This document shows, piece by piece, positions 17,315-27,002 of a DNA stretch of 64,000 nt. Position 1 is the first letter of the stretch, and each line of letters opens with the position of its first letter. The translations under genes were made by a program, and so were the position numbers. The notes beneath the pieces were generated by a model. It searched no databases, had not been told where the DNA came from, and saw only the letters and a list, made by a program, of their open reading frames with translations. Source of the DNA: an uncultured Paracoccaceae bacterium (GTDB lineage Bacteria; Pseudomonadota; Alphaproteobacteria; Rhodobacterales; Rhodobacteraceae); NCBI GenBank assembly GCA_947489325.1, contig CANLDA010000012.1, positions 48,617 through 112,616 of the forward strand, in the 5' to 3' direction.

Positions 17315-18136
17315 TTATTCGTTCAGCGCCCAGTCATAGTCTGCATCTGCAAGATCCCCAATTTTTATGAGCGCCTGCGCCTTTTGGGCGGGGGCGTATT
17401 TGGCAATATGTTTGATGATTTTCTGCTCGGAATTGCCAAAGTCATACGCAAACCACTGAAAGATTGACGAAACTGTTGCCTCGTCGTTTTCGATATTCAA
17501 ACCCCGTGGATGAGCCAGATAGGCCATGGCCAATTGATCCAACAATTTTGGTGTGTTTGCCGCCGTAAAGGCACGGTTGTGCAAATTCGGGCAGCCCACT
17601 GAGGCGCAGTTGATTGCGTAATGCAAACGTGGATCACGCCAGATCGGGCGCAGGATTTCATGTTCGATGGCATTGAGGGTGATCTGTTCTTCCTCGATCT
17701 CCACAAGTTCGCCATCCCACGGGCCACGACTAAGCAGGCCTCCAAGGCGGATGTCACGGATGGAGGCCACTGGGTAATGATCCAGCACGACCTTAATCGT
17801 CAGAGCGTTATACAGGTTGATCCAATAGGCAAGCTGCACCGGACGCGCGCGTTCTGTAATTTCGACTTGTGAGAGTTTCTGGATGTACTGTTCAAGCATG
17901 GCCTTGTCGGCGCGGCTCACCTCGCCATAGGCGAATTTGTTATAGCCATTGCCATCTGGCCGCACGTATTTGCGCAAAAACGTGTCCCATGCGCTGTGAT
18001 CAATAGGCTGTGCATTGTCAGGATTATTGTATTCCCAATATTCCCATGCCTCTGGCGCGCTGGATGACCAACCACCCAAAAGCCCGGCAGGTAAAAGCAA
18101 GAGGGTGAGTGCCAGAAAACCAAATCGAGACAGCAT
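17315..18136 (-). CDS. DUF547 exported protein
   Basis: 273-residue protein with a clear signal peptide (FGFLALTLLLLPAGLLGGW). The DUF547 core follows: RPVQLAYWINLYNALTIKVV near 100, then ITLNAIEHEILRP and LHYAINCASVGCPNL with the conserved Cys pair, around 150-180. Family members are found in many proteobacteria; function is unknown, though they are often periplasmic or lipid-anchored. Start ATG 18136 has CTGAGGATACG upstream. It stands alone on this strand. Confidence 0.87.
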   Translation of the reverse strand: MLSRFGFLALTLLLLPAGLLGGWSSSAPEAWEYWEYNNPDNAQPIDHSAWDTFLRKYVRPDGNGYNKFAYGEVSRADKAMLEQYIQKLSQVEITERARPVQLAYWINLYNALTIKVVLDHYPVASIRDIRLGGLLSRGPWDGELVEIEEEQITLNAIEHEILRPIWRDPRLHYAINCASVGCPNLHNRAFTAANTPKLLDQLAMAYLAHPRGLNIENDEATVSSIFQWFAYDFGNSEQKIIKHIAKYAPAQKAQALIKIGDLADADYDWALNE

Positions 18137-18309
18137 AGCGTATCCTCAGGAGAAAAAGGGGCAAGTTGGGTGCAATTTATGACCTCTCAATTCAGGCGCG
18201 GCAAAACAAATTTGTCGCACGCAATTGTGAAGCAATGTTCGATTTCATGAGGATAAGATCATGCATATGTAGCACGGTAATATTTCTTGTATCAAAGGTG
18301 GAATGAACA

Positions 18310-18558
18310 ATGGGTCAACGTCATTTCGTGAAAGCAATCGTGATTGTTGGGGTGGTTTTGATCGCGGGTCAGGCGGCCGTTGCCCAGCAAAGCAAAGGGT
18401 TGTTCGGGTTCGTACATCCGCTGGACAATTCAGCAAGCAATACTGATGAGAACAGCCAAGTGGCGTCAAATAATGATGAACCCGTTACCAAATCCAAAAA
18501 GAAAAAGAAGAAAAAACGCAAAGCGAGGCCCGTGCGTCGCGGCAGTTTTCATAGGTGA
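18310..18558 (+). CDS. Small exported lysine/arginine-rich protein
   Basis: 82 residues: signal peptide ending after AGQAAVAQ, then a short hydrophilic segment rich in Ser, Asn and Asp, and a strongly basic tail (SKKKKKKKRKARPVRRGSF). I do not recognise a family. The basic tail could bind DNA, lipopolysaccharide or membranes, but this is inference. The run of lysine codons is AAA/AAG-rich, so a sequencing length error is possible but would not change the signal peptide. A GT-C transferase gene starts 29 bases downstream. Confidence 0.6.
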   Translation: MGQRHFVKAIVIVGVVLIAGQAAVAQQSKGLFGFVHPLDNSASNTDENSQVASNNDEPVTKSKKKKKKKRKARPVRRGSFHR

Positions 18559-18586
18559 GTGCGCGGTGTGATCTAGTGGCGCGTAT

Positions 18587-19984
18587 ATGACTGTTGGTGC
18601 GCATGCGAAAACACCTTGGGGCGCATGGATTATCGTTGGGGTAATCCTGATGGCGTCTGCCTTGGGCATGCGTGTGTTCGCACCACTGTTTGCCTATGAG
18701 GCTGCGCTGGAGGATATGCCGATCCTTGTGCTCGTTGTGCTGTTTATGGGTATTACCGCGATTTGCACCTTTGGCGTGCCCATGATCATTCGCAAAACCC
18801 CAACGCGGGCAACAACGCCTGTGTTTGTTCTGATCCTTGGGGTCGGAATAGTGGTGCGCCTGCTGCAAATCGGAACACCCACAATCCTTGAGGATGACTA
18901 TAATCGGTATCTTTGGGATGGTGCAGTGACGGCAGCAGGGTATTCTGCATTTGAATATGCCCCTGCGGATGTGCGAGATGGATTGGTGGGGGCGGCGTCA
19001 TTGCACGCGCTTGCACAACAGGGCGCACCTGTGGTGGAGCGGATCAATTATCCCGAATACAGGACCGTTTACCCGCCAGTGGCCCAAGCAGCCTTTGCCG
19101 TGTCATATCTGTTGGCACCCTTTGACTTGGATGGCTGGCGGCTCATGCTTTTTGTGGTTGAGGTGTTGTGTTTGGCCTTGATCTGCGCGGTGCTGGGGAG
19201 TGTTGGCAAGTCACACTTATGGGCTGCGCTTTATTGGTGGAACCCGTTGGTCATCAAGGAGGTTGCCAATTCTGCCCATATGGAGCCGGTGCTGATGTTG
19301 CCTGTGCTGTTGGGGGTTTACGCAGTTTTGCGCCGCAAAACGGTTTGGGCATCGGCGTTCTTTGCGATTGCTGCTGGGGTTAAGGTGTGGCCGTTGATGT
19401 TGTGCGCAGCGCTTTGGCGCCAGCAATTTTCTGCGCGTCGCGTTCTCGTCGCGTCGGTGATCCTTGTCGTGGCGATTATAGGGTTGGTCAGCTGGCCCAT
19501 CGTGACCTCTGGTTTGAACGAAACATCGGGGTTTGTGGCATTTGCGAAGAATTGGCAGGCTTCGTCTGCGGCGTTTCTGATCAGTGAGTGGTTGACTGTG
19601 CAAGTGCCACTGGCACCGCGCGTCCTTTTGGGGCTGTCCATGCTGACAGTGATTGTCGCGATGTGTTGGCGCAAGGCCAAGAGTGCGGAACATTTGATCT
19701 GGCAGATATTTATGGTTGTGACAGTGATCTACCTGCTTTCACCATCACAAACCCCTTGGTATTTCCTTTGGATAGCCCCGTTTCTATGTGTCTTTCCGGT
19801 GCGGGGCTTGATGCTTGCCGGTGTTCTTTTGCCACTCCATTATTTGTATTTCCACCTGGCCTTGAACGATCAGGTCGATGTCTATCGCTATGGGGTGGTT
19901 TGGTTGATTTGGTGCCCAGTTTGGGTGGTTTTGATCTATGATGCGATCCGCGTGAAATCCTTTGTCAAACCACAGGTGGCGTGA
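18587..19984 (+). CDS. GT-C-type membrane glycosyltransferase
   Basis: 465-residue polytopic protein with about ten to twelve membrane helices. Between the second and third helices lies ILEDDYNRYLWDGAVTAAG, an acidic DD-containing first loop typical of polyprenyl-phosphate-sugar dependent GT-C enzymes (GT87 or mannosyltransferase-like). A later loop has YRTVYPPVAQAAFAVSYL, also seen in that group. It would transfer a sugar from a lipid carrier on the outer side of the membrane. It overlaps the next gene by one base (TGATG), and that gene is a GT2 of the type that makes such lipid-linked sugars, so the pair form a plausible two-step module. Acceptor unknown. Confidence 0.82.
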   Translation: MTVGAHAKTPWGAWIIVGVILMASALGMRVFAPLFAYEAALEDMPILVLVVLFMGITAICTFGVPMIIRKTPTRATTPVFVLILGVGIVVRLLQIGTPTILEDDYNRYLWDGAVTAAGYSAFEYAPADVRDGLVGAASLHALAQQGAPVVERINYPEYRTVYPPVAQAAFAVSYLLAPFDLDGWRLMLFVVEVLCLALICAVLGSVGKSHLWAALYWWNPLVIKEVANSAHMEPVLMLPVLLGVYAVLRRKTVWASAFFAIAAGVKVWPLMLCAALWRQQFSARRVLVASVILVVAIIGLVSWPIVTSGLNETSGFVAFAKNWQASSAAFLISEWLTVQVPLAPRVLLGLSMLTVIVAMCWRKAKSAEHLIWQIFMVVTVIYLLSPSQTPWYFLWIAPFLCVFPVRGLMLAGVLLPLHYLYFHLALNDQVDVYRYGVVWLIWCPVWVVLIYDAIRVKSFVKPQVA

Positions 19985-20715
19985 TGCGAGGAGGCGCGCG
20001 GATTGGCTTGGTTATTCCCGCGCTAAACGAGGCGGGCGCCATTGGGCATGTGTTGGCTGAGGTCCCGAATTGGGTGGATCATATTGTGGTCGCCGATAAT
20101 GGATCCACAGATCAAACCATCGACATCGCGCAATCTATGGGGGCCAGAACCGTTAAGGCGGCACAACGTGGTTATGGCGCTGCATGTCTGGCTGGTATTG
20201 CCGCCTTGCCGGATTGTGACGTCGTGGTGTTCATTGATGGGGACTACAGCGATTTTCCGCAACAAATGGATCGGGTGGTCGATCCTATTGTCAATGATGG
20301 TTTCGAGTTGGTCATTGGCTCGCGCAGATTGGGCCAAAGCGCACGCGGATCGCTGACGCCGCAGCAACAATTCGGCAATTGGTTGGCCTGTTGGATGATC
20401 CGAATGTTTTGGTCGGTCACATATACCGATCTTGGCCCATTCCGCGCCATTACCATGCAAGCCTTACGCGATATTGATATGCAGGATCAGGCGTTTGGCT
20501 GGACCGTAGAGATGCAATTGCGCGCGATCCAAGAGGGATTGAAAATTCGTGAGGTTCCCGTGGATTACAGAGTTCGCATTGGTGTGTCCAAAATTTCGGG
20601 CACGGTGCGCGGAACTTTGCTGGCGGGTCACGCCATTATCGGCACGATTGTCAAAACAGCATATGTTGATTGGCGCAGAAAGAAGAAATCTATCAAAGCC
20701 TTAGGGAAAATCTGA
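19984..20715 (+). CDS. Family 2 glycosyltransferase (DPM synthase-like)
   Basis: 243-residue GT2 enzyme. GLVIPALNEAGAIGHVL begins the nucleotide-sugar fold, IVVADNGSTDQTIDIA follows, and VVFIDGDYSDFP contains the DxD-type metal site near residue 80. Later come GSRRLGQSARGSLTPQQQFGN and GWTVEMQLRAIQEG, features of dolichyl-phosphate-mannose or polyprenyl-phosphate-glucose synthases. There is no C-terminal membrane domain. ATG 19984 overlaps the upstream stop; a GTG one codon earlier is in frame. It likely supplies the lipid-linked sugar used by the neighbouring GT-C protein. Confidence 0.85.
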   Translation: MRGGARIGLVIPALNEAGAIGHVLAEVPNWVDHIVVADNGSTDQTIDIAQSMGARTVKAAQRGYGAACLAGIAALPDCDVVVFIDGDYSDFPQQMDRVVDPIVNDGFELVIGSRRLGQSARGSLTPQQQFGNWLACWMIRMFWSVTYTDLGPFRAITMQALRDIDMQDQAFGWTVEMQLRAIQEGLKIREVPVDYRVRIGVSKISGTVRGTLLAGHAIIGTIVKTAYVDWRRKKKSIKALGKI

Positions 20716-20850
20716 GACTTCTTTGGGAGAGTGCCGGCATAAACCACCGGTTTCAATTGGTTGAAGGTATTGCGCTTTCCACTCTGGCACCTCTGAGCGG
20801 TCTGCCTTAGTTTAACGCATCGTCTGTGTCTGCCGCTTTCGGAGCATCTC

Positions 20851-22629
20851 ATGCTAGTGTCACCTTTATCAATTCGGGCCTTTTTGGGTGCTACGCTAAG
20901 CGTGCTCGCAAGTGTGGTCTGTGCGTTTGAAACGAAAATCACGGCGCCAGATGACTATCTAGGCCGGATTGAGGGGGCTTCGTTGGTCTTTACCGCCAAG
21001 GCAGAAGGCAAAGAAGACCCGCGTGACATTCTGGCGATGGCCAATGCAGATTATCGCCGGATTTTGTCGGTTTTTTATGATCTGGGGCATTTCAGCCCGG
21101 TCATTCAAATCCGCGTAAACGGCCAAGAAGCAGCTATTTTTCCGCCCTTCGCGCCGCTTACACAGATCGACACGGTGAACTATATTGTTGATCCGGGTCC
21201 CAAATTTGTTTTTGGCAAAGCGCGTGTTGCACCGTTGCCATCCAACACAGATCTGCCCGATGCATTTGCCAAAGGCGCGTCTGCCAACACCGCGGCCATT
21301 CGTGAGGCGGCCCAAGCTGGCATTGAAGCCTGGCGCGCAATTGGCCATGCCAAAGCGCAGATCGCAAAACAGGATATTCGTGCGGACCATCGCAACCAAA
21401 GACTTGTCGCTGACATCACGCTTGATCCCGGTATTAAGCTGTCGTTTGGCAACCTTGTTCTCACAGGGGATACAGCCTTGCGCGAAGATCGCTTGCGTAA
21501 GATTGTGGACTTGCCCACTGGGGAAACCTTTGATCCCAAAGCGCTTGACCAGATTACCAAACGATTGCGTCGCACAGGTGTGTTTCGCTCTGTTTCTGTG
21601 ACAGAAACGGATACGATTAACGGGGATGCTAGAGATATTGAGATATCCGTGCAGGACAACAAACCCCGTCGTATTGGCTTTGGCGCCGAGTTTGAATCGC
21701 GGGATGGTGTGTCTTTGTCCACCTATTGGTTGCATCGCAACCTGTTTGGTGGCGGTGAAAGACTGCGCCTAGAGGGTGAAATTTCCGGCATAGGGGCACA
21801 AACCGGAGGGACGGATTATCGGATCAATGCCGAGTTGGTCCGTCCGGCGACTTGGGGGGCTGATACTGATCTGATGATTGGGCTGACCACCGAACAAGTG
21901 GATGACCCGCTGTTCTTTATCGAAACCATCGCTGCGCGTGTCGGGTTTACCCGATTGCATTCAGAGCGGCTGAGCTCATCCTTTGGGGTTTTGTTGGAAT
22001 ACAACAACGTTAGTGACGATTTTGGCGACCGTAGTTTTCAATTCATTGGCTTGCCTCTTGGTGTGACGTTTGATGGGCGGGATGACAAGTTGGACCCAAC
22101 CGTCGGGCTCTATACAGATGTGGCGTTGATGCCGTTTCTGGGGCTGGATGACACAACCTCGGGCGCGCATCTTCTGGCGGATGCCCGCGCCTATCGCAGC
22201 TTTGGTGAGAAAATCACCTTGGCCGGGCGGGTTCAGATTGGCGCGCTTTTCGGGCCAACATTGTCAGAGGCCCCGTCCGATCTGCTGTTCCTGTCTGGTG
22301 GGGGCGGCACCGTGCGGGGGCAACCGTTTCAATCCAACTTCATCACCTCGGCGGGGGACATTGAATCCGGGGGGCGATCCTTTCTTGGTCTGTCCGGTGA
22401 AGTACGGTTTCGCGCCACCCCAACCATCTCAGCGGTGGCGTTTTATGATGCGGGTTTTGTTGGTGAAAATACAGATTTCACAAACGGGGGAGAATGGCAC
22501 GCAGGGGCTGGCATTGGCGCGCGATACCACACCAGCATTGGCCCAATCCGCGCAGACATTGGATTTCCGGTATCGGGTGAAAATTCCGAGGGCTTGCAGC
22601 TTTACATTGGTATAGGGCAGGCGTTCTGA
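20851..22629 (+). CDS. tamA: TamA, autotransporter assembly factor (BamA-like)
   Basis: Outer-membrane Omp85-family protein of the translocation and assembly module. The 592-residue product has a signal peptide (cleavage near VVCAFE), then about three POTRA domains to residue 270 (for example LSFGNLVLTGDTALREDRLRKI and YDPKALDQITKRL-like text), then a 16-strand barrel domain. The barrel carries the Omp85 lid-loop motif near VRGQPF, here GGGGTVRGQPFQSN, and ends in a phenylalanine (IGIGQAF), the usual outer-membrane insertion signal. It overlaps tamB by one base, and the pairing confirms the assignment. Confidence 0.93.
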   Translation: MLVSPLSIRAFLGATLSVLASVVCAFETKITAPDDYLGRIEGASLVFTAKAEGKEDPRDILAMANADYRRILSVFYDLGHFSPVIQIRVNGQEAAIFPPFAPLTQIDTVNYIVDPGPKFVFGKARVAPLPSNTDLPDAFAKGASANTAAIREAAQAGIEAWRAIGHAKAQIAKQDIRADHRNQRLVADITLDPGIKLSFGNLVLTGDTALREDRLRKIVDLPTGETFDPKALDQITKRLRRTGVFRSVSVTETDTINGDARDIEISVQDNKPRRIGFGAEFESRDGVSLSTYWLHRNLFGGGERLRLEGEISGIGAQTGGTDYRINAELVRPATWGADTDLMIGLTTEQVDDPLFFIETIAARVGFTRLHSERLSSSFGVLLEYNNVSDDFGDRSFQFIGLPLGVTFDGRDDKLDPTVGLYTDVALMPFLGLDDTTSGAHLLADARAYRSFGEKITLAGRVQIGALFGPTLSEAPSDLLFLSGGGGTVRGQPFQSNFITSAGDIESGGRSFLGLSGEVRFRATPTISAVAFYDAGFVGENTDFTNGGEWHAGAGIGARYHTSIGPIRADIGFPVSGENSEGLQLYIGIGQAF

Positions 22630-25600
22630 TGCGGTATATTGTTCTTTTTATTGCGCTTTTGGTGCCCATATCTGTCATCGCTCAAGAGCAAGAGGATGAT
22701 AAGGGCACGCTTGTACGTCTGTTACAGGACTCTTTGTCGGGGGCCGGACGTGACGTTGTGATTGATGGCTTTGAAGGCGCGCTCAGCTCTCAGGCCTCGT
22801 TGGAGCAGATGACCATTGCCGATGAGGATGGCGTTTGGTTGACTCTGCGGGGGGCAACCTTGGATTGGAGCCGTGCTGCGCTGTTGCGCGGACGCGTGGA
22901 TATCGCGAAACTGACCGCCGAGGAAATTCTATTGGTCCGGCTGCCCGTCTCTGAACCCTCAGCACCTTCCCCCGAAGCCACACCATTCACCCTGCCGGAA
23001 TTGCCGGTCAGCATCACCATAGAGAAGCTTAAGGTCGACAAGGTGGCCTTGGGCAAGGAGGTCTTGGGCTATGCGCTGCAGGCGTCACTCGACGGGGCGC
23101 TTGCGCTTGCGGATGGGCAGGGCAAGGCCGGGCTCACCATCACGAGAACCGATGAGATTACGGGCGACATCACGCTAAATGGGGCCTTTGCGAATGAAAC
23201 GCGTGTTCTTGATCTTGATCTACGTGTGAATGAAGACGCAGGTGGCCTGATTGCCAGCCTTGCACAATTTCCCGACACTCCATCGGTTGCGTTGACGATT
23301 GCTGGGAGCGGCCCGCTTGATGCGATTGAAACCCGCATCGCGCTGGACACCGATGCACAACCACGCCTGCGGGGCACTGTTGTCACCCAAAACGATCCTG
23401 AAACCATGGTGCAATCCTTGCTTGTGGATGTAGGAGGTGATTTGGCGCCGCTTTTCGCACCAGAATACCGTGCGTTTTTTGGGGATCGTATCGCGCTGGC
23501 CTCGGTTCTGCGGCAAATGCCGGATGGGGCGACACGTTTGGATCATTTAACTTTGACATCACGGGTGATGTCGCTGACGGGTGAATTGATGATTTCACCC
23601 AACCGATTGCCGGAACGGTTTGTCTTTGACATTGACCTGAAAGACCCCACAGGCGCAGCGATTGTTCTGCCGTTGCCGGGGCGCACTTTGCTGGATCACG
23701 CCACACTTGAAGCGCGGTATGATGTTGCGCAGGGCAAGACGTGGACGATAACCGGGCAAATGGATGGCTTGCAACAAAGCGATCTGACATTTGGCAAAAC
23801 CATCTTATCAGGACAGGGCATCATTGATCCCAGCGCCCCTCGTCGGGTTGAGGTAAACCTGTCAGCAGAGGCGTCTGGTATCGTCGCAACAGACCCTGAA
23901 AATCCTGCGGTGGCGCAGGCCATTGGTCCGCGCGCCACATTCACCACCCGTGCCACATGGCAAGAAGGCACCCCCGTCACGTTGGAAAATCTGCGCCTTG
24001 AAACAAGTGACAGCGTTTTGGCTGCTCGTGCGATCCTTTCAGGGCCAGTCAGTGACCCCACCATTGATGGATCATATTCTGCCAATATTGGTGATCTTGT
24101 TGGCCTGCGCCCTTTGATCGGGCGTGATGTGTCTGGCAGCGTGAATGCCACGCTTAGCGGCAAAATACGCCCGTTGGCGGGGCAGTTTGATCTGGCGATC
24201 AATGCAACCGGTCATGATCTGCGGGTGGATCACCCACAGGCAGATGCGGTGTTGGTAGGTACGACACGCATCCGGTTGGCTGCGCTGCGCGATGGCACAG
24301 GAGTCACGATAAATGAGGGGCATGTGTCCTCGGATGCGCTGACATTTGATGGAACAGGACGGATCAACACGGGGCAGAGCCAGTATGACCTGACTTTGAA
24401 TGTCGACGATCTGGCGCGCCTGTTCCCAGATCTGCCGGGCCCTTTGTCGGTGCAATCCGCAGGGTCAGAGGGTGAAAAGGGATGGGACGCGAGTTTATCG
24501 GCCACAGGACCACACAGCAGCGAGATTACCGCCAAGGCCCAAACCCGCAATGATCTGATCCAAGCGCAGCTTGATACAAAAACCGGCGCGTTGACGCTGA
24601 TATTGCCAGACCTTGTAGGCACAACCGTTCTGTCCGCCAATGTGCAGCAAACACAGTCGGGGTGGCAATATGAAACCAAAGCCGATGGTCCCGCAGGCAC
24701 GCGCCTGAACAGTGTCGGCACGCTTGCAAGTGATTTTGCGACAGGCAAATTGACAGCAAACGGGTCTTTACCGCTGGCGGCGCTCAATCGGATGATTTCG
24801 CCAACTGCGGTGCAAGGGGCCGCACAGTTTGATTTTGCGCTTGATGGGGCATTGGTTCCGCAGTCTCTATCTGGCACCGTGAATACCAGTGGTACGCATG
24901 TTTCCTTGCCCGACTATCAAATCGCACTGAACGATCTGGCTGCTCGTGTGAGCCTTGCAGATGGTCAAGCGGCATTGAGCGCAAACGCCAATGTTGAAGC
25001 AGGCGGACGCATATCCGTTGAAGGCACCACCGCTCTTGCGGCCCCTTACGTGGCCAACATCACCACTGCGTTGACGAACGTATCCATGCAATATCAGTCG
25101 CTGCTGGAAACGGTTCTGAATGGTCAGGTCGTGGTTGATGGCCCGCTAACAGGGGGGGCGCGGGTGACTGGGGACATCGTGCTTGATCCAACAGAGGTGC
25201 GTGTCACCACGTCAAGCGCATCCGGCAGTGCTGGCACCGCCATCACCCATATCGGAGAACCCGCCGCCGTGCGACGTACGCGGGATCGGGCAGGGGTTAT
25301 TGCCAAATCTTCAGGCGGGGGGGCAACGCGACCCTTTGGCCTTAACCTGCGGATTAGCGCCCCAAGCCGGTTCTTTGTGCGCGGCCTTGGACTTGATGCG
25401 GAATTCGGCGGTGAAGTGCAACTGAGCGGCACCACTGACACCCCCATCGCAGCAGGAGAATTTGATCTGTTGCGGGGGCGCATGGATGTGCTGGCACAGC
25501 GGTTTAACCTGACCGAAGGCATGGTGACGCTGAAGGGGGATTTTACCCCAGATATTCGTCTGGTCGCCAACACTCAAAAAGCAGGCACAAGTTTTGATGT

Positions 25601-26027
25601 GATCCTTGAAGGCCCTGCTGACACACCCGAAATATCCATTAAATCCAACCCGGATTTGCCACAGGACGAGGCGTTGGCACGACTATTGTTTGGCTCTGAT
25701 GTTGGCAGTATCTCTCCTTTGCAAGCCGCACGACTTGCTGGCGCAGTTGCATCACTGTCCGGACAAGGCACGGGAGGCGTCCTAAGCAGTCTGCGCACTG
25801 CCGTCGGCATTGATGATCTGGATGTCAGCACCGACGATCAGGGCCAAACCGAGGTGAAAGCCGGCAAATACATCAACGACAATATCTATTCCGAAATTGG
25901 CATCGGCAGTGGCGGACAAAGTTCGATCAGCCTGAACCTTGATGTCACCAAGAACCTGACCGTCAAAGGGGCAGTGAAACAGGATTCAAACACAGGTATT
26001 GGGCTGTTCTTTGAAAAAGATTACTAG
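22629..26027 (+). CDS. tamB: TamB, translocation and assembly module protein
   Basis: 1132-residue inner-membrane-anchored protein that spans the periplasm and works with TamA, with roles in lipid or outer-membrane-protein transport. The N-terminus (YIVLFIALLVPISVIA) is the membrane anchor. A long beta-rich repetitive region follows, and the C-terminal DUF490 domain is seen from about residue 800: LRISAPSRFFVRGLGLDAEFGG, GMVTLKGDFTPDIRLVANT and the LPQDEALARLLFG signature, ending in FFEKDY. Its length is normal for alphaproteobacterial TamB. It is coupled to tamA by TGATG. Confidence 0.93.
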   Translation: MRYIVLFIALLVPISVIAQEQEDDKGTLVRLLQDSLSGAGRDVVIDGFEGALSSQASLEQMTIADEDGVWLTLRGATLDWSRAALLRGRVDIAKLTAEEILLVRLPVSEPSAPSPEATPFTLPELPVSITIEKLKVDKVALGKEVLGYALQASLDGALALADGQGKAGLTITRTDEITGDITLNGAFANETRVLDLDLRVNEDAGGLIASLAQFPDTPSVALTIAGSGPLDAIETRIALDTDAQPRLRGTVVTQNDPETMVQSLLVDVGGDLAPLFAPEYRAFFGDRIALASVLRQMPDGATRLDHLTLTSRVMSLTGELMISPNRLPERFVFDIDLKDPTGAAIVLPLPGRTLLDHATLEARYDVAQGKTWTITGQMDGLQQSDLTFGKTILSGQGIIDPSAPRRVEVNLSAEASGIVATDPENPAVAQAIGPRATFTTRATWQEGTPVTLENLRLETSDSVLAARAILSGPVSDPTIDGSYSANIGDLVGLRPLIGRDVSGSVNATLSGKIRPLAGQFDLAINATGHDLRVDHPQADAVLVGTTRIRLAALRDGTGVTINEGHVSSDALTFDGTGRINTGQSQYDLTLNVDDLARLFPDLPGPLSVQSAGSEGEKGWDASLSATGPHSSEITAKAQTRNDLIQAQLDTKTGALTLILPDLVGTTVLSANVQQTQSGWQYETKADGPAGTRLNSVGTLASDFATGKLTANGSLPLAALNRMISPTAVQGAAQFDFALDGALVPQSLSGTVNTSGTHVSLPDYQIALNDLAARVSLADGQAALSANANVEAGGRISVEGTTALAAPYVANITTALTNVSMQYQSLLETVLNGQVVVDGPLTGGARVTGDIVLDPTEVRVTTSSASGSAGTAITHIGEPAAVRRTRDRAGVIAKSSGGGATRPFGLNLRISAPSRFFVRGLGLDAEFGGEVQLSGTTDTPIAAGEFDLLRGRMDVLAQRFNLTEGMVTLKGDFTPDIRLVANTQKAGTSFDVILEGPADTPEISIKSNPDLPQDEALARLLFGSDVGSISPLQAARLAGAVASLSGQGTGGVLSSLRTAVGIDDLDVSTDDQGQTEVKAGKYINDNIYSEIGIGSGGQSSISLNLDVTKNLTVKGAVKQDSNTGIGLFFEKDY

Positions 26028-26113
26028 GATGTTCGGGGTGTTTGATCCCAAAACCCAGCGAGCTTTGGGTCAAATTTGTGGAAACGCGCAAACTCTGGGA
26101 ATAAGGTAAGGAC

Positions 26114-27001
26114 ATGATGGATACCTGCCTGCGCCCGCAGGGTGATTGCCTTCCTTTGATACCTGATTGGATCGTGTCTTCGCGGAGCCAATCCCTTGAA
26201 GATGCCTCGATGATGTCTGGGGCGGCCTTGTCCGTCTTACATGGTTTGCATAGGTTTTCTGACGTGCCTCATGCTTTGCTGCGCGAACGTCTTGCCTTGC
26301 GCGCGACCGAGGCGTGTGTTGCGTTTCAAGGGCGACCCGAACGTGCGCCCGAGCTGCGCGACGAGGTGCACCTGTTGCGTCCGGGTGACCATCCTGGCCC
26401 TTCGGGTTCGATTTTTCAAAGCTGGCGGTTTGCAGTTGGGCGGCGTCTGACCACACAGCATTTGCAAAAATCTGTACCCGAAAATGTTCAGCCTCGGGTT
26501 TCTGAATGGATGCAGGCACCTCAGGGCGCGCCGATCGCCAAGGCAACTCGGGTATTGGAAACTGTCATACAGGATGCCCCGCATCACGAAGTCACGGCGC
26601 TGTTGTTGGCAGATGCGACATTGGCGCGGGCGCTAAGGTGGGATTATCTGATCCCGATCTTTGCCTTGGGCCTGAGCGCGCGTGATCTGCATAAGACAGG
26701 GGATGATTTGCGCTTATCTTGTTCCCGGGCAGTTGTCACAGGTATCACCGAGGCTGTTCAATTGGCCCATAGCCTGTTTCGAGACGCCAATCGTTTGCGC
26801 CAAATTGAACCCAAACTGCGGGCCAAGGGGGCAGGTAAGGCGGTTGAGTTATTCCTAAGTCGCGACGCGCTGTCACCATCGCTTGCGTTCACCGGGTTTA
26901 TGTCAGATCGCGCGGCGCGTCGGTTGTGTGATCGATTGGTGGCCCTGCGCGTGGTTCGAGAAATGAGCGGACGTTCCACATTTCGTCTTTATGGGATTTG
27001 A
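26114..27001 (+). CDS. DUF1403 family protein
   Basis: 295-residue protein that resembles the DUF1403 family, found mostly in alphaproteobacteria. Conserved-looking stretches are ALSVLHGLHRF, LRDEVHLLRPGDHPGPSG, WDYLIPIFALGL and RLCDRLVALRVVREMSGRSTFRLYGI. It is largely helical and has no signal peptide or membrane helix. The next gene, ScpB-like, starts next to its stop codon, and this pairing recurs in relatives as far as I know. A role in chromosome or plasmid segregation is inference from that pairing. AAGG lies upstream of ATG 26114. Confidence 0.75.
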   Translation: MMDTCLRPQGDCLPLIPDWIVSSRSQSLEDASMMSGAALSVLHGLHRFSDVPHALLRERLALRATEACVAFQGRPERAPELRDEVHLLRPGDHPGPSGSIFQSWRFAVGRRLTTQHLQKSVPENVQPRVSEWMQAPQGAPIAKATRVLETVIQDAPHHEVTALLLADATLARALRWDYLIPIFALGLSARDLHKTGDDLRLSCSRAVVTGITEAVQLAHSLFRDANRLRQIEPKLRAKGAGKAVELFLSRDALSPSLAFTGFMSDRAARRLCDRLVALRVVREMSGRSTFRLYGI

Positions 27002-27002
27002 G

